Assembly: GCF_002099425.1 (NCBI RefSeq)
Contig: NW_018344024.1
Coordinates: 3,773,001 to 3,837,000 of the forward strand
DNA length: 64,000 nt
Direction: 5' to 3'
From: Phascolarctos cinereus
Lineage: Eukaryota; Chordata; Mammalia; Diprotodontia; Phascolarctidae
Made by a program: the position numbers and the translations under genes. Positions 11,381-23,535 of the stretch are shown in pieces (within the stretch, counting starts at the first letter, position 1; every line of letters begins with the position of its first letter). A model generated the notes under the pieces. That model saw nothing but the letters and a program-made list of their open reading frames with translations. It did not search any database and had not been told where the DNA came from.

Positions 11381-14300
11381 AATATACAATATGAGATATT
11401 GATCTATACCTACATTTTGCCAAAATGTTTTCTAGTTTTCTGGCATTTTTTTGTCAAATAATGAGTTCTTGCCCCCAAATCTTGGAATTCAGGTTTTATT
11501 AATCATTAGATTACTATGGTCCTTAACTATTATGTATTGTCTAACAAATCTATTCCACTGATTAACCACTCTTTTTCTTAGCCACTACCAGATTGTCTTC
11601 ATGATTACATTACAATACACTTTGAGATCCGGTATGGCTAGACAACTTTCTTCCTCTTTTTTTTTTCCATTAATGTCCTTGATATTCTTGACCTTTTGTT
11701 TTTACAGGTGAATTTTGTCATTATTTTTTCTAGATCTATAAAATATTTTGTGGTAGTTTGATTGATATGCCACTGAGTGAGTAAATTAATTTAGGTAGAA
11801 TTGTTATTTTTTAATATTGACTCAGTCAACACATAAGCAATTGGTATTTTTTCAATTGTTTAGATCTGATTTTATTTGTATGAAAAGTGTTTTGTAGTTG
11901 TGTTCATATAATTCCTCAGTTTGTTTTGGCAGGTACACTCCCAAGGATTTCATATTGTCTGGAGTTATTTTAGATAAAATTTCTCTTTCTTTCTCTTGCT
12001 CTTGGACATTGTTGATAATATTTAAATTATTCATGATTTATATGTTTTTTCTTGCTATTTTACTGAAGTTGTTAACTATCTCAGTTAGTTTTTTAATTGA
12101 CTGTCTAGCATTCTCTAAGTATGCCGTCATATCATCTGCAAAGAGTGAAAGTTGTGTTTCCTTATTGCCTATTCTAATTCCTTTGATTTATTTTTCTTCT
12201 CTTATTGATACAGCTAACATTTCTAGTACAATTTTGAATAATAGTGGTGATAATGGGCATCTCTGCTTCACCCTTGATTTTATTGGGAAGGCTCCTAGCT
12301 TATCCCCATGACAGATAATGTTTGCTGATGATTTTTGATACTATTTATTTTAAGGAAAGTTCCACTTATTCTTATTCTCTCTAGTGTTTTTAATCAGAAT
12401 GGGTCCTGCATTTTGTTAAAAGCTTTTTCTGCAACTGTTAAAATATTTACATGATTTTTGTTGGTTTTGTTATTGATAAATTATGCTGAAAGTTTTTTTC
12501 TAATATTGAATGAGCCCTGCATTCCTGGTATAAATACCACCTGATCATAGTGTATGAACCTTATGATATAATGCTGTAACCTCCCTGTTAGTATTTTATT
12601 TATTTCTTGCATCAATTTTCATTAGATTAATTGGTCTGTGGTTTTCTTTCTCTGTTTTGGATCGTTGTGGTTTAGGTATCAGCACCATATTTGTGTCATA
12701 AAATGAATTTGATAGGACTCTGCCTATTTTTCCAAATAGTTTTCATATTATGTATACATAGTATTGGAATTAATTTTTTTCTTTAAATTTTTCATAGAAT
12801 TAACTTGAATTCAGCTGTCTCTGGAGATTTTTTTCCTTAGGGAGTTCATTGATGACTTGTTTAATTGATCTTTCCAAAATGGTGTTATTTCATATATTCT
12901 ACTACCTTTTCTGATTTTTGTAAATATTTTTGTAAATATTCATCAATTTTATTTAGAGTGTCAGCTTCATTGGCACATAATTGGGTAATATAGTTCCTAG
13001 TAATTATTGTAATTTCTTCTTCATTGGTGGAGAATTTACCTTTCTCATTTTTGATGCTTGTAATTTGGTTTTCTTTTTTTTTTTAAATCAAATTAAGCAA
13101 CAGTTTATCTATTTTATTGTGGGGTTTTTTTTCCCCAGAAAATCAGCTTCCAGTTTTACTTGTGACTTCAATTTTATTTTTACTTTGAATTTTATTATTC
13201 TTTCTTTTGTTTTCCAGGATTTCAAATTTTATACTTAATTAAGGATTTTAAATTTGCTCTTTTTTCTATTTTTTTTTACTTGTATGCTGTATTCATTGAT
13301 CTACTCTTTCTCTATTTTATTGATGTAAATATTTAGAGATGAAAGTTTTCTCGTAAGTTCTATCTTGGCTGCATCTCACAAATTTTGGTATGCTGTCTCA
13401 TTGTTATTATTCTCTTTAATAAAATTATTGGTTGTTTCCATGATTTGTTCTTTTACCCTCCCATCATATTGGATTAGAATATTTAGTTTTCAGTTAATTT
13501 TTATGCTATCTTTCTACAACCCTTTAACATAAGTTTACTGCATTATCTGAAAAGGATGCATTTAACATATCTGCTTTCCTGAATTTGATTGCAATGTTTT
13601 TATGCCTTGATAGATCATCATTTTTTTTTGTAGGTGCGATGTACCACTGAGGAAAAGGTATATTACTTTCTATTCCCATTCGATTTTCTCAGCAGATGTA
13701 TCATTTCTAATTTTTCTAAAATTCTATTGAAGTCCTTAACCTTTTTCTTATTTAATTTTTGCTTTTATTTATCTACTTTTGAGAGGGGGAAATTGAAGCC
13801 CTCATGAATATAATTTTAATGTTTCCTCCTGTAACTCATTTAACTTTTCCTTTATAAATGTGGATGCTATACCACTTGGTGCATAAATATTTAGTATTGA
13901 TAATATTTCATTGTCTATGGTGCCTTTTAGTAAGATGTAGTTTCCTTCCTTATCTTTTTAAATTACAACTATTTTAGCTTTTCCTTTGTATGATATCATG
14001 TATTTTCCCCCTGCTATTGTTACTTCAGGTAAAGCATAATAGATTCTGCTCCAGCCTCTCATCTTTATTCTTTGTGAGTCTCTCTGTTCAAATGTATTTC
14101 CTGTAAGCAACATATTGTAGGATCCTGGTTTTTAATCCATTCTGCTATTTGCTTCCATTTTATGGCTGAGGTCATCCCATTCACATTCACAGTTATGATT
14201 ACTGTGTATTTTGTGCATTTCCCTCCATGCTATATTTTTTCTCTGTCTTTCTCCCTTCATGTGGGTATGTGTCTCTGTCTCTCCCTCTCTCTTCTCTTCT

Positions 14301-14516
14301 TCCTTTTCACAAACGTTTTGCTTCTGACCACTACCTCCCCCAATTTTCCCTCCCTTCTATCATTCCCCCTTCTTTTATCACCCTCTCTTCTACTTCCCTA
14401 TACGGTAAGATAGATTCCTATAAATAACTGAATGTGTATTTTTATTCTCACTTTCTGACAAATCCAATGAAAATCAGGTTCAAGTTGCCTGCCACCACCA
14501 CCTCATCTTCCCCTAT

Positions 14517-14640
14517 ACCAGGAGTGGAGATGCTGAAGTCTCAAGGCCACAGGTGGCCCTCTAGGTTTTCAAGTATAGCCCTTTGACTGAATCCAAACTT
14601 CACAGAACAAATTCTTTTATTAAGGGTCCCCCATTCCCAG
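14517..14640 (-). repeat. Short old interspersed repeat
   Basis: AGGTGGCCCTCTAGGTTTTC and CTTTGACTGAATCCAAACTT, then CACAGAACAAATTCTTTTAT, is a string I know as a common interspersed repeat of marsupial genomes, probably a non-autonomous DNA transposon. It fills the place where ORF1 of the surrounding L1 should be. Class is not certain. Confidence 0.45.
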
Positions 14641-14799
14641 GTAGCCTAAAGAAAGGCAGGTTAGGGCTGGAAAATTGTTTCACCACATCCTTTTATTGGT
14701 TTTGCTATTCCAAAATTCATTTTGAGGCATTATTTTAAAGTTGTTTGGAAGGGAATTTGGGAGAGTTCAGGCAAATCCTGCCTTATTTTTCCATCTTGT

Positions 14800-15300
14800 A
14801 TCCACCTTTCTCTGTTTACCCATTCTTAAAAAATATTACTTTCAAGTTAATGTGCCAATTATTTTGGAGTTCTAAACATGGATCTAATGTTACCCACTAC
14901 TTGCATCAACATTTCATGAATCCTTGGAGTTCTCTGTGGGGATTCCATAGCATTTGTTCTTTATTTGTAACATATATAATTCCAAAAGTGAAAACTTTGG
15001 ATTTCACAGTGAAATATTAAGGAAATAATTTGAACTAATAAAGTGTTTTTATCTTTGTACCACTAAATTAATAACTTGAGAATGCTAATTATCAATAATG
15101 ATAAAGCCTACAATTTAATTGTTCTTTGTAAAATTTTTAATTAACCTAAATAATTATTTAAGGGGTAAAATGTCTCAATCCTAATTATTAAGTGTATATA
15201 GATGATTTTATGAATATAGTTTAATTTAAACACCTATGATATTTTTATAGTCTATTTGAAGTAAGTATTTAAGTTGGCTTTACTCAGTATTAAGTAAATT
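14800..15300. other. AT-rich unique DNA with many TAAT motifs
   Basis: No repeat recognised. The stretch 15,050-15,240 is dense in TAATTA/ATTTAAT words (GCTAATTATCAATAATGATA, TTTTTAATTAACCTAAATAA). That could reflect AT richness alone or a homeodomain-bound element. Confidence 0.35.
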
Positions 15301-15301
15301 T

Positions 15302-15452
15302 ATGGGCAGCTAGGTGGCACAGTGGGTAGAGCACCGGCCTTGGTTTCAGGAGGACCTGAGTTCAAATCCCACCTCAGACACATAACACTAGCTGTGTGAC
15401 CCTGGGCAAGTCACTTAACCCCATTGCCCCAAAACAAAAAACAAAAAAAAAG
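15302..15452 (+). repeat. Marsupial tRNA-derived SINE with A-rich tail
   Basis: GGGCAGCTAGGTGGCACAGT at the start, GTTCAAATCCCACCTCAGAC (B-box region), TAGCTGTGTGACCCTGGGCA, AGTCACTTAACCCCATTGCC and an A-rich tail (15,429-15,452). Full length and little diverged, so young. No MIR core or RTE tail is present. It looks like the short WSINE-type element. Confidence 0.93.
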
Positions 15453-16470
15453 TGACTTTATTTTCTTTATAAAATTTTGTACATCTGCCTTTTTACCTTA
15501 CATAGTTAGAAATTTTATAATATACTTACAGGTAGTTTATCATCCCTTATCAATTAAGTATGCCTCTCATTGGCTCTCTGTTTGTCTCTTTCCTACTCCT
15601 TCTTTCTCTTTTGCACTAATGTTACTCATTACTTGCATCAACATTTCATGGATCCATTACTTTATAGTTATGGTTCTTCTCTTCACTAAGAAGCTGGAAA
15701 GCACAGTCTTTATGAGTTAATGTGATGCCAAATACTTTTTACTTAGTTGCCAATGCTCAAAGAATTAGCATCTCTGAATTTATGCAAGCTAATTTTTGTC
15801 ATCTTAAAACTAACCTATCTAATACAGGAGAGTATAACTTGAGAGAGTCCATAATTCTATAGAGCAGATGAGGTAGCCTAACTGAAGCAAGACAATTCAA
15901 GAGAGCAATAGGAAGTAGAAAATACTATGCAAGTCAAATCATCATCACTATGTCTCAGACCACGGGGAAAATATTAAAGGACCCTGAATCCAAGAAACTT
16001 GATAATAGCAGTCTTTCCATACCCTTCCCCCTGACCAACCAATAATCCTGCTTCCAGCCTAGGCTCTTATAGCCTTCACTTAGAGGAGTAGTAATTGTGG
16101 AGAAGAAGCCCATTGTCCTTGCTAGGACCAATACCAGTTGCTGACCAACATTCTTCTGCCAAAGTGCCCTGAGAACAGAAACATCCTCAAGAAAACCAAT
16201 CCTGCTTTGAGATGAATGTTCCAGTCATTATACCAGGAAGCAGCCTGGCAGCTACTTCTGTGAGTGCTACAGGCTTCAGTTACCCACTGCAAAGAAAGGT
16301 TCTCACCAAAGCACATAGAATTATCAAATGGTTCAACATCAGAACCTGATACAATTTTTGTTACTGAAAATATAAATAAAGATATACTATATCATACCCT
16401 TTACCACTGCAACCAGAGAACAATGGGACCTTTACATCTGATGTGTAGCTGAAATTGTCTTTGTGTGCTT
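15453..16470. other. Unassigned DNA
   Basis: No repeat or exon recognised. Two overlapping antisense frames near 16,122-16,546 are short and not related to a known family. Confidence 0.4.
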
Positions 16471-16474
16471 TCTT

Positions 16475-16585
16475 TCCCCAGTACAATGTGAGCTCCTTGA
16501 AAGCAAGAACTGTATCACTGTCATTTGTAATCCCAGATGTCTGCACATAGCAAGCACTTTATTTTTTATTCATTAATTCATTTTA
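16475..16585 (+). mobile_element. L2 3' end, plus strand
   Basis: CAATGTGAGCTCCTTGAAAG, CAAGAACTGTATCACTGTCA and CACATAGCAAGCACTTTATT give the L2 terminus. Confidence 0.75.
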
Positions 16586-17740
16586 AACAGATAAGCAACT
16601 AATGAAAAATAATTACAAAAATAAAATATTTGGTGGTATTAGTTGAAGATGTGATGGTTGATTTTACAAAGCACTCACTATGCCATCAAAGGAGTTAAAT
16701 CAAAGTAGGTTGTGAGTTGTGTTGAATAGTCTTCATCAAAAGAAATAGAAGAAATAGTAAACAGTGGATATTATATGACAAGTTGTTTTGTTTTGCCAGA
16801 GAAAAGCAACTGTGTCATGTTGGCTTTTGTTAAACAGAAGTTAAAACAATGAACGAAATAAACTGATTGCCTGGGTTCTAACCTCCCAAAGCCTCACAAG
16901 CATCATGTCATTTCATAATCTGTACCCCTTGTAGATCAGAAAATGGCACATATATTTTCTATTTCTCTCTTTTGATAGCTCTGATCCTTTGGAAAGTAAG
17001 GTATATGTGTTCAAAGATAAGAATCACATGAATGACTATTACGTTCTTCTCATAAAAAAAAATTGAAGATCTGGTAAAAGTACCTTATTTTGTCCAGAAA
17101 TCATTAGGTTCATCCTAACCTCAGTAGCCTCTGGCATATTTATCACTTTACAAGTCTGTTTAAAATCATGACATCAGGTGGTAATCCTGCTCAAGTAATG
17201 ATTACAGTGACAAAAGACATGGAGACAGAGGGTTTCATTTGGCATCTCTTGTCCCCAGAATTGGATCTCCTGGCCTCATTCAAAGGAATACACTCTATAC
17301 ATAGCCTCCAAGGGATGGAAGTAATATTAATGAAAGGATAATCAAATTGTAGCACTTCCTCTGGGCTCAATACCAAATCCCACTTCTACAGACAAATTGA
17401 CTCCATAGATAGTAGTATTTACCCAAAGGGTGGCTACTGCATCTTTCTTTTGTGTTCTAGCCCCCAAAGGGCTAGGGCATTTTTAGTACCATTTTTCATG
17501 AGCCCCAATTAGTTGTGCTCCCCTATAACAATTAGCCAGTGAGAGTTCATTAGCTTCTAATATTCACTAAAGTGATACAGTGAAAAAAGTTGCTTAAAAA
17601 ATAACTAAAATATTCTGGGACACACTCTTCCACAAGTAAATACAGGGTCTAGAAGAAAGTGGGTTCAAACTTAGAGAGCATGTAAAGGAGCAGGGTAACT
17701 CAGAGTTTCTGATTTAATAATCCCTTATAAAGTTCCCTAA
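16586..17740. other. Unique DNA, nothing identified
   Basis: No interspersed repeat, exon or RNA recognised. Base composition is uneven but without islands. Confidence 0.4.
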
Positions 17741-17749
17741 AGTGTGTGT

Positions 17750-17802
<53 letters not shown>
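17741..17802. repeat. (GT)n microsatellite
   Basis: About 30 TG units with two TA interruptions. Long alternating purine-pyrimidine runs can take up Z-form DNA. Length is likely to vary between individuals. Confidence 0.98.
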
Positions 17803-17804
<2 letters not shown>

Positions 17805-19050
17805 AAGCTCTTTGGGTCATATTCCTTATATAATCCTGAAGTTGCATTTCTTTCCAAATAAAAGATTATTCTTTGAGAAGCTATCCTGCAACAGTGATTC
17901 TAATTTATCATCTTTCATGCCCTTGAATTCATTGTTTGTTATTGGTCTAGTCTCTCTGATGACATGGTCAATGGAGAGTGGGAGGGAGGGGAATGTTCCC
18001 TTCCCTGCGAATTCACCATTCCCCAACCCCATGTAATTCTCAGACTGGAAGTAGTAGAGTCTGGCTCCTTTTGTTTAGAGCACACTTCAAGCTTATTTCT
18101 CAAAATAAATAAATAAATTGCTAGAATGCTCCTGATAGAATACCTTTCTCTAATACACAGAGCAGAAACGTGCTCAATAATTTCAACCAATCCCAGTAGT
18201 TTAGTCACCCGATTTTAGCAAACTACTGGAAGCACTTTACTCTTAATTTGATTAACTACTTTACACTTGGTTGGTACCATTAATGTATGGATTTATTAAT
18301 TCAATAAATGTGTCTAAGAACTGTTCACACATATTTTACCTCTGATTCCTTAACTTAAGCACAGAGGATTTCTCACCTAATAAAAGCTATCAAGGTATTA
18401 AGGAAGAATATTTTTGTTACATTAATCATGGATGGGATGTTGGATGCATCATTGAATCTTAGGGCATAAAGGAACTTTTAAAATAACCTATTCAAAGACT
18501 ACCATTTTCAAAATAAGGTATAATGAGGCAGGAGAGGAGCAAAAGAGAACAATAAAATAACATATAAATTCCATGCAAAGTAAATTGAATGACCTTCAAG
18601 ATAGGATATGCAGAATATGTCTATAGTAAGAAAAAGAGAACTTACTATCAGTTTCTTCTAAGGTGGACTTGAACATTAGAATATAACCTTCTCTGAGAAA
18701 CACAATACATCCCTGAATATCATCACATACCACAAAAGGAAATGAATATGTCCCCAAATCCAATTTTCCAGATTGCTGGTAAGGGTATAAAACAAAAGCT
18801 TGTAGAATGCACCTCAGTAATGGATACTAATAGTGATGAAAATAAATGATAAGACCTGGAATAATGATAAGGGACATGGAGTAACTCCCAACACACAGTG
18901 GTGTTCCCATCCAACACTGCTTCCTTCATGAACTATTTCTAAGAGTGAGGACAAGTAGAAAATAGAGAAAATATGATAAGTTCTACAAATTAAGTAAAAA
19001 AATGGGATAGAAGAGGAAGGTCTAAAATTCTACTTTAGCAGCTTCACCAT
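17803..19050. other. Mostly unique DNA
   Basis: At 18,440-18,520 a possible worn MIR3 (ATTGAATCTTAGGGCATAAA) is visible. Nothing else is recognised. Frames at 17,812-18,208 overlap on both strands, which argues that they are chance. Confidence 0.4.
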
Positions 19051-19059
19051 CATGAAAAC

Positions 19060-20110
19060 AGAGTTAAAAGAAGGAAAAATAAATATAATTCATGAATCAC
19101 TAAATAAAATTAATAAAAGCCAAGAAATAAGAAAATGAAATCTTTTAAGAAAAGGTACAAAAAAATATATTAGTTAATATATAAAGTTGGAGGAAAGGGA
19201 GACAGCGTTTTAAACCATTCATGTAACTGGAAGTGAAAAGAAAGGAGTCAAAAGTGGGAGGGAAATAGATTTTCTAAAAATAAATAACTTAAATAATGGG
19301 AACAGAGATTGTTATTTCACTATTTTAAGGAATTACTATATAAAGAAATTACCTTTGGCCTATTCAAGTAATCAACTTCTCTGCAACTTCCAATTTTGGA
19401 GTTTCTTAGGACACTGAAAGATTAAATAATTTGACCTAGGTCAGACAGCAACTATGGTTCAAAGGCGGAACTTGAACCCAGAACATATTGGCTCTAAGGC
19501 CAGTATCTATATATGTACTACTCCACCTTAAGTACATTTGAAAGATTGGGATAAAACAGGTAAACAAGAATAAAGGGAGAGACTGAGGGAAGTACCCAAG
19601 TAGTTTAGGGAATATTAAAGTACAGATATAAACAAGGAATGGGAAAGAAATCAATTAGAAAGAGAGGAAAACAAAATACTAATTATAGCTTAAAATGAGA
19701 ATGGAACCAATCCAATAAAATAAGAATATCAAATGGAAAATAAAACTCAGCAATTTGTTATGTAGAAGAAATACATAGAAATAAATATGCAGAATGAAAA
19801 TGACAGGATGGAACAAAAAATTATCATACATTGAGTGGTTTCCAAAAAGCCAGAGATGCAGTTCTATAATGACAAAAAATAAATAAATAAAAATTCATAA
19901 TATCAAGAAAGAGTAAAGGGAACTATACTAAACTTAAGAAATCACAGTGCTAACCTAATGAACAAGGTGTAAGACTAAAAATTTTCTCCAATCCCTAATA
20001 ACTCTTAGGAATTATGCACTAAAGATAAGCAGTTATAATTATTTACAAAAGACAAGAAAGTGAGAAGACCAATAAGACAAGAGGCTTCTGAATGAATAGT
20101 GGAGAACACA
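19060..20110 (+). mobile_element. Old L1-like fragment, plus strand
   Basis: At 19,720-19,880 the plus strand reads like the L1 ORF2 endonuclease start. CAGCAATTTGTTATGTAGAA corresponds to the Q-F-x-x-Q-E-T-H region, and MKMTGWNKK resembles L1 L-K-I-K-G-W. The preceding A-rich tract looks like the ORF1-ORF2 spacer. The copy is worn, with stops throughout, and a MIR-like piece sits in it at about 19,395-19,535. Confidence 0.5.
19395..19535 (-). repeat. MIR-like SINE, minus strand
   Basis: GATTAAATAATTTGACCTAG, GTCAGACAGCAACTATGGTT and GGAACTTGAACCCAGAACAT follow the antisense order of a MIR tRNA half (AAGTGACTTGCCCAGGGTCA...TTTGAACCCAGG). Worn. Confidence 0.55.
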
Positions 20111-21240
20111 AATCTCTAACATGCTAAATCAGCATCCCACCAGTCTTCACCTTCATGCTGAGCACAGAAAGCCACAAACAAATTTGTATTTTGAGACCCA
20201 CTCATGGGATTTTCTCCTACTGCAACTTCTGCTGCCTTTCCTAATTCCTTCTGTTCCTCAGTACCCTGTTATAACAAGAAATGAGCCTCAAGTCTGCCCA
20301 ACTATGTGAATAGTGGGGATTTTGGCAGAGGGGCATATAATACTTCTCTCCTTTTTGAGGAGGTTAGAGAGCCCCAAAGTAGCAAAAATGCTACCAAGAA
20401 CACTCATTGTGCACTCTCCCAAGACTGGAAAAACTGGGAGGCATTGACTCAGCACAGCCAGAATACTAACCAATGGAGGGAACTGTGGCTGGGGCAAATA
20501 CAAAAGCCACATAAGGTCTGAAAAGAAAGTGACTAGAATCCAGCTGAAGCTAGTCCTGTCCACCCAAAAAATTATTTGTGGCAGGTAGCAAGGTCAATGA
20601 AGGGTCAATTCTCCAACATGAAAGAAGTTGAAATACCTTTGAGGTGGAACTTTACTGGGGGAAAAAATATCAAAGTAGGGGGCATCAGAAAGAGAACAAG
20701 AGATGAATATAAGGAGAAAAAAGCTAAAAGCATAAAAGATGTTTAAAAAGAAGAAACTCAGTTTAAAAACTAAAGTACAAAAAAAGATAAATAAAAACCT
20801 TCAAATATAAAGGGAGATTTTTTGAATAATATAAGACTACTCTGCAGATATGTAAAACTGAAGAAAAAAATTATATACATATATAATTTATATTTATATA
20901 TATGATATATTTTATAATGTATTATAAATAATACATTATGTAATACAATATAATATGAAAATTATATATTTTTTTCTCAAAGAAAATTGCTCAAGATTAA
21001 ATCCAAAATGATACGCCCTGCAATCCTAAGTTTAGGGTTATTATTATGGTATTCATGACGGATTTGAAGCACTGAAAAAATAAAGAATACATGAGTCAAT
21101 TATTTGCTTGCAAATGACCTTCACCTGTCCCCCCCAAAAAACCCCCAGAAACACAAGAAACAACAGAGATAATAAGAGGCTTGTTTCTAAAGTCATAGAA
21201 TGTGATAAATATGAATGTGGAATTTAAAGTAATGGAAAAG
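20111..21240. other. Unidentified stretch, GC-richer first half, AT-rich second half
   Basis: 20,130-20,720 is clearly richer in G and C than its surroundings and has two facing open frames, 20,306-20,521 (+) and 20,288-20,563 (-). It sits beside L1 pieces and may be the leader of another L1 family, but I could not align it. 20,860-20,985 is an AT-only run with ATATAT words. Confidence 0.35.
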
Positions 21241-22779
21241 AAGGGTGGAGCCAAGATTTCAGAGTAAAGGGAGAGACTCACCTGAGCTCTTTCAAATTCC
21301 TCTGCAAACAATATTAAAATTGCAACTAAAAATGAATTCTAAAATGGCAGACCCAACAAAAGGTCAGAGTGAAATTTCACCTAAGACAACAAGTTTTCAG
21401 GAAAGATTTGTCTTACCGGAATGAGAGTGGAATGCAGTTTAGTGCAGTGCGGGTGACTGAATTAGTGACAGTTACAGCAGCTTTTGGGAGGTCTCAGCCC
21501 AAAGATGGTAAGGGGGTCAGACAACTGGCCAGAAGGAGATTAGAGGGGACCCCTTGCTATCACTGAGAGCTGCACACTGTTGCATTGACCATAAGCAATT
21601 CTGGGTAACAACCCCAGGGTGATAAGAAGCACTAGCCAAAGTAAGGACCCTGGACACATTTCCACAGTGAAAAAGAGTGCTTGTGTTCACTCACAAACCA
21701 GAGCACAGGCCAGGAGAGCAGTGACAATAATTCTCCTTAGATCATACCACTTTAAAAGAAGTGACAATTTGCAGACCCCCAGAACTTAAAACAACAGCAC
21801 AAAAAGCCTAAAGCTTGAGACAGTGGCCCCTCCATCGAAGGAGCAGAGCCATACATTAACATAAAGTTGAAAGATAAGATGTAGATTGGAAAAATAAGCA
21901 AACAACAAAAAGAACTTGACTGCAGAATATACTATGGTGGCAGGGAAGATCAAAACATAACCTCACAAGAAGACAACAATTTTAAAACAGCTACATGCAA
22001 AACCTCAAATTAAAATATGAATTGGTTTCAATCACTCCCCCTTAAAGAATTCCTGGCACAGTTCAAAAAGGATTTTAAAAATCAAATAAGAGGTAGAGGG
22101 AAAATAGGGAAATAAATAGGAGTGAAGCAAGAAAATAATGAAAAAAAATTCAACAGCTTGGGAAAGGAGGGACACAAATTATTGAAAAAAAATAAGACCT
22201 TGAAAAACAGAACAGGCCAAATTTAGAAGAAGCACAAAAATCCACTGAAAAGAAGAACTCATTACAAAGAAGAACTGGCAAAATGGAAAAAGAAGTATAA
22301 AAATTCACTGACAAAAAGAACTTCTTAAAAAGTAGAATTTATCAATTTTTTTAAAAAAGTATGAAAGCTCATTGAAGAAAATAATTCCTTAAAAATTGGA
22401 ATTGAACAACTGGAAGCTAATGCCTCCATAAGATAGCAAGAAAAAATGAAACAACATTTTTAAAAATTAAAAAAAGAATATGTGAAATATCTCACTGGAA
22501 AAACAACTGACTTGGATAATAGATCCAGGAGACATAATTTAAGATTTTTTGGACAACCTGAAAGCCACGATCAAAAAAGGTTCTAAACATTATATTTTTT
22601 AAAATTGGGGAAAACTGCTCTGATATCCTAGAACTAGGGGGTAAAACAGAAATTGAAAGATCTACAAATCACCTCCAAGAAGAGATCCCAAAATGAAAAC
22701 TCCCAGTAATATTATAGACACATTCCAGAGCTCCCAGGTCAAGGAGAAAAGAAGGCAAAAGAAAAGAAGGAATAAATAA

Positions 22780-22920
22780 TGAATATAAATGTATATGAAT
22801 ATATGTGAATATATACAAATACATACACAAACACACACATGTGTATGCCATGTGTATGTGTGTGTATGCCATCTACATATATGTATCTATATCTATAGGT
22901 AGATAGCTATAGATACATCA
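22780..22920. repeat. Mixed AT/AC/ATGT simple repeat
   Basis: Runs of TATATGAATATATGTG, ACACACACAT and TAGATAGATA-like words within the L1 spacer. Low complexity. Confidence 0.8.
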
Positions 22921-23008
22921 TGAATTAAAGAATAAAAGTTGAAAATAGACAATAAGTGAAGAAAATTACTAAAGAAAATAAGGTAAAGAAATGCTTCTTA
23001 GAAAAGGT

Positions 23009-23150
23009 ACAAGGGCAGCTAAATAGCACAGTGGGTAGGGCACTGGCCTTGGAGTCAGGAGGACCTGAGTTCAAATCAGGCCTCAGACACTTACCAACTA
23101 TGTGATGCTGGACAATTCACTTATTTCAGACCCCAAAAAAAAAGAAGAAG
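23009..23150 (+). repeat. Marsupial tRNA-derived SINE
   Basis: GGGCAGCTAAATAGCACAGT, GGCCTTGGAGTCAGGAGGAC, CTGAGTTCAAATCAGGCCTC and an A-rich tail. AGAAAAGGTAC before the element resembles AGAAAAGAGGTAT after it, an imperfect target duplication. It lies in the L1 spacer. Confidence 0.9.
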
Positions 23151-23285
23151 AAAAGAGGTATAAAAGAAGGAAAGAAAAACCTAAAAGCAAAGTAGGGTAG
23201 GAAGAGAGGAGGGGGAATTTTGAATTGACTTCTAAGAAGAAAAAAAAGAAGGGAAAATGTAAGTGAAAATTTAAATAAAGAAACT

Positions 23286-23535
23286 GAGGCAGCTAGGTGG
23301 CATAGTGGATAGAGTCCTGTACCTGGAATCAAGAAGAGCTAAGTTCAAATTTTGCCTCAGACAAAATTATTAGCTATGTGACATTGGGCAAGTCATTTAA
23401 CCTCCATCTGCCTCAATTTTTTTATCTTTAAATGAGAACAATAATAGCACCTGCAGCTCACAGCTGTTGTGAGGATAAAATGAAAAGAAAAATTTGAAAA
23501 GTATTTGCAAAATGCTATACACATGCTAGTAATTT
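23286..23535 (+). repeat. MIR-type SINE, plus strand
   Basis: GAGGCAGCTAGGTGGCATAG (head), CTCAATTTTTTTATCTTTAA and GAGAACAATAATAGCACCTG (core), GTTGTGAGGATAAAATGA and TTGCAAAATGCTATACACAT (tail). Close to full length. Confidence 0.88.

Larger units (their letters stand above)
9490..14799 (-). mobile_element. L1 LINE, minus strand, ORF1 missing, 3' end present
   Basis: Read on the minus strand, the 5' leader start lies at 14,799 (CAAGATGG-type start at 14,791-14,798) and runs to about 14,660. The ORF1-ORF2 spacer (14,516-14,250) follows after a break that removes nearly all of ORF1. ORF2 then extends to about 9,850. The reverse transcriptase box is visible near 12,060-12,160, where the minus strand reads like SADDMTAYLENARQSIKKL. 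At 11,852-12,034 it reads NMKSLGVYLPKQTEELYEHN. The C-terminal signature GCPSIWEWLNKLW is at 10,020-10,060. ORF2 has many breaks. A second L1 tail sits at 10,758-11,369, and a small older repeat lies at 14,517-14,640 in the ORF1 gap. Confidence 0.88.

Noticed and set aside
11898-12311. 137-codon plus-strand frame
   Set aside because: Antisense of L1 ORF2 reverse transcriptase; the opposite strand carries the recognisable protein.
15302-15400. tRNA gene, because of the GTTCAAATCC box
   Set aside because: The B-box belongs to the tRNA-derived head of a SINE; no cloverleaf or anticodon arm is complete.
17741-17802. Promoter or enhancer role for the GT repeat
   Set aside because: Nothing nearby suggests a gene; treated as a microsatellite.
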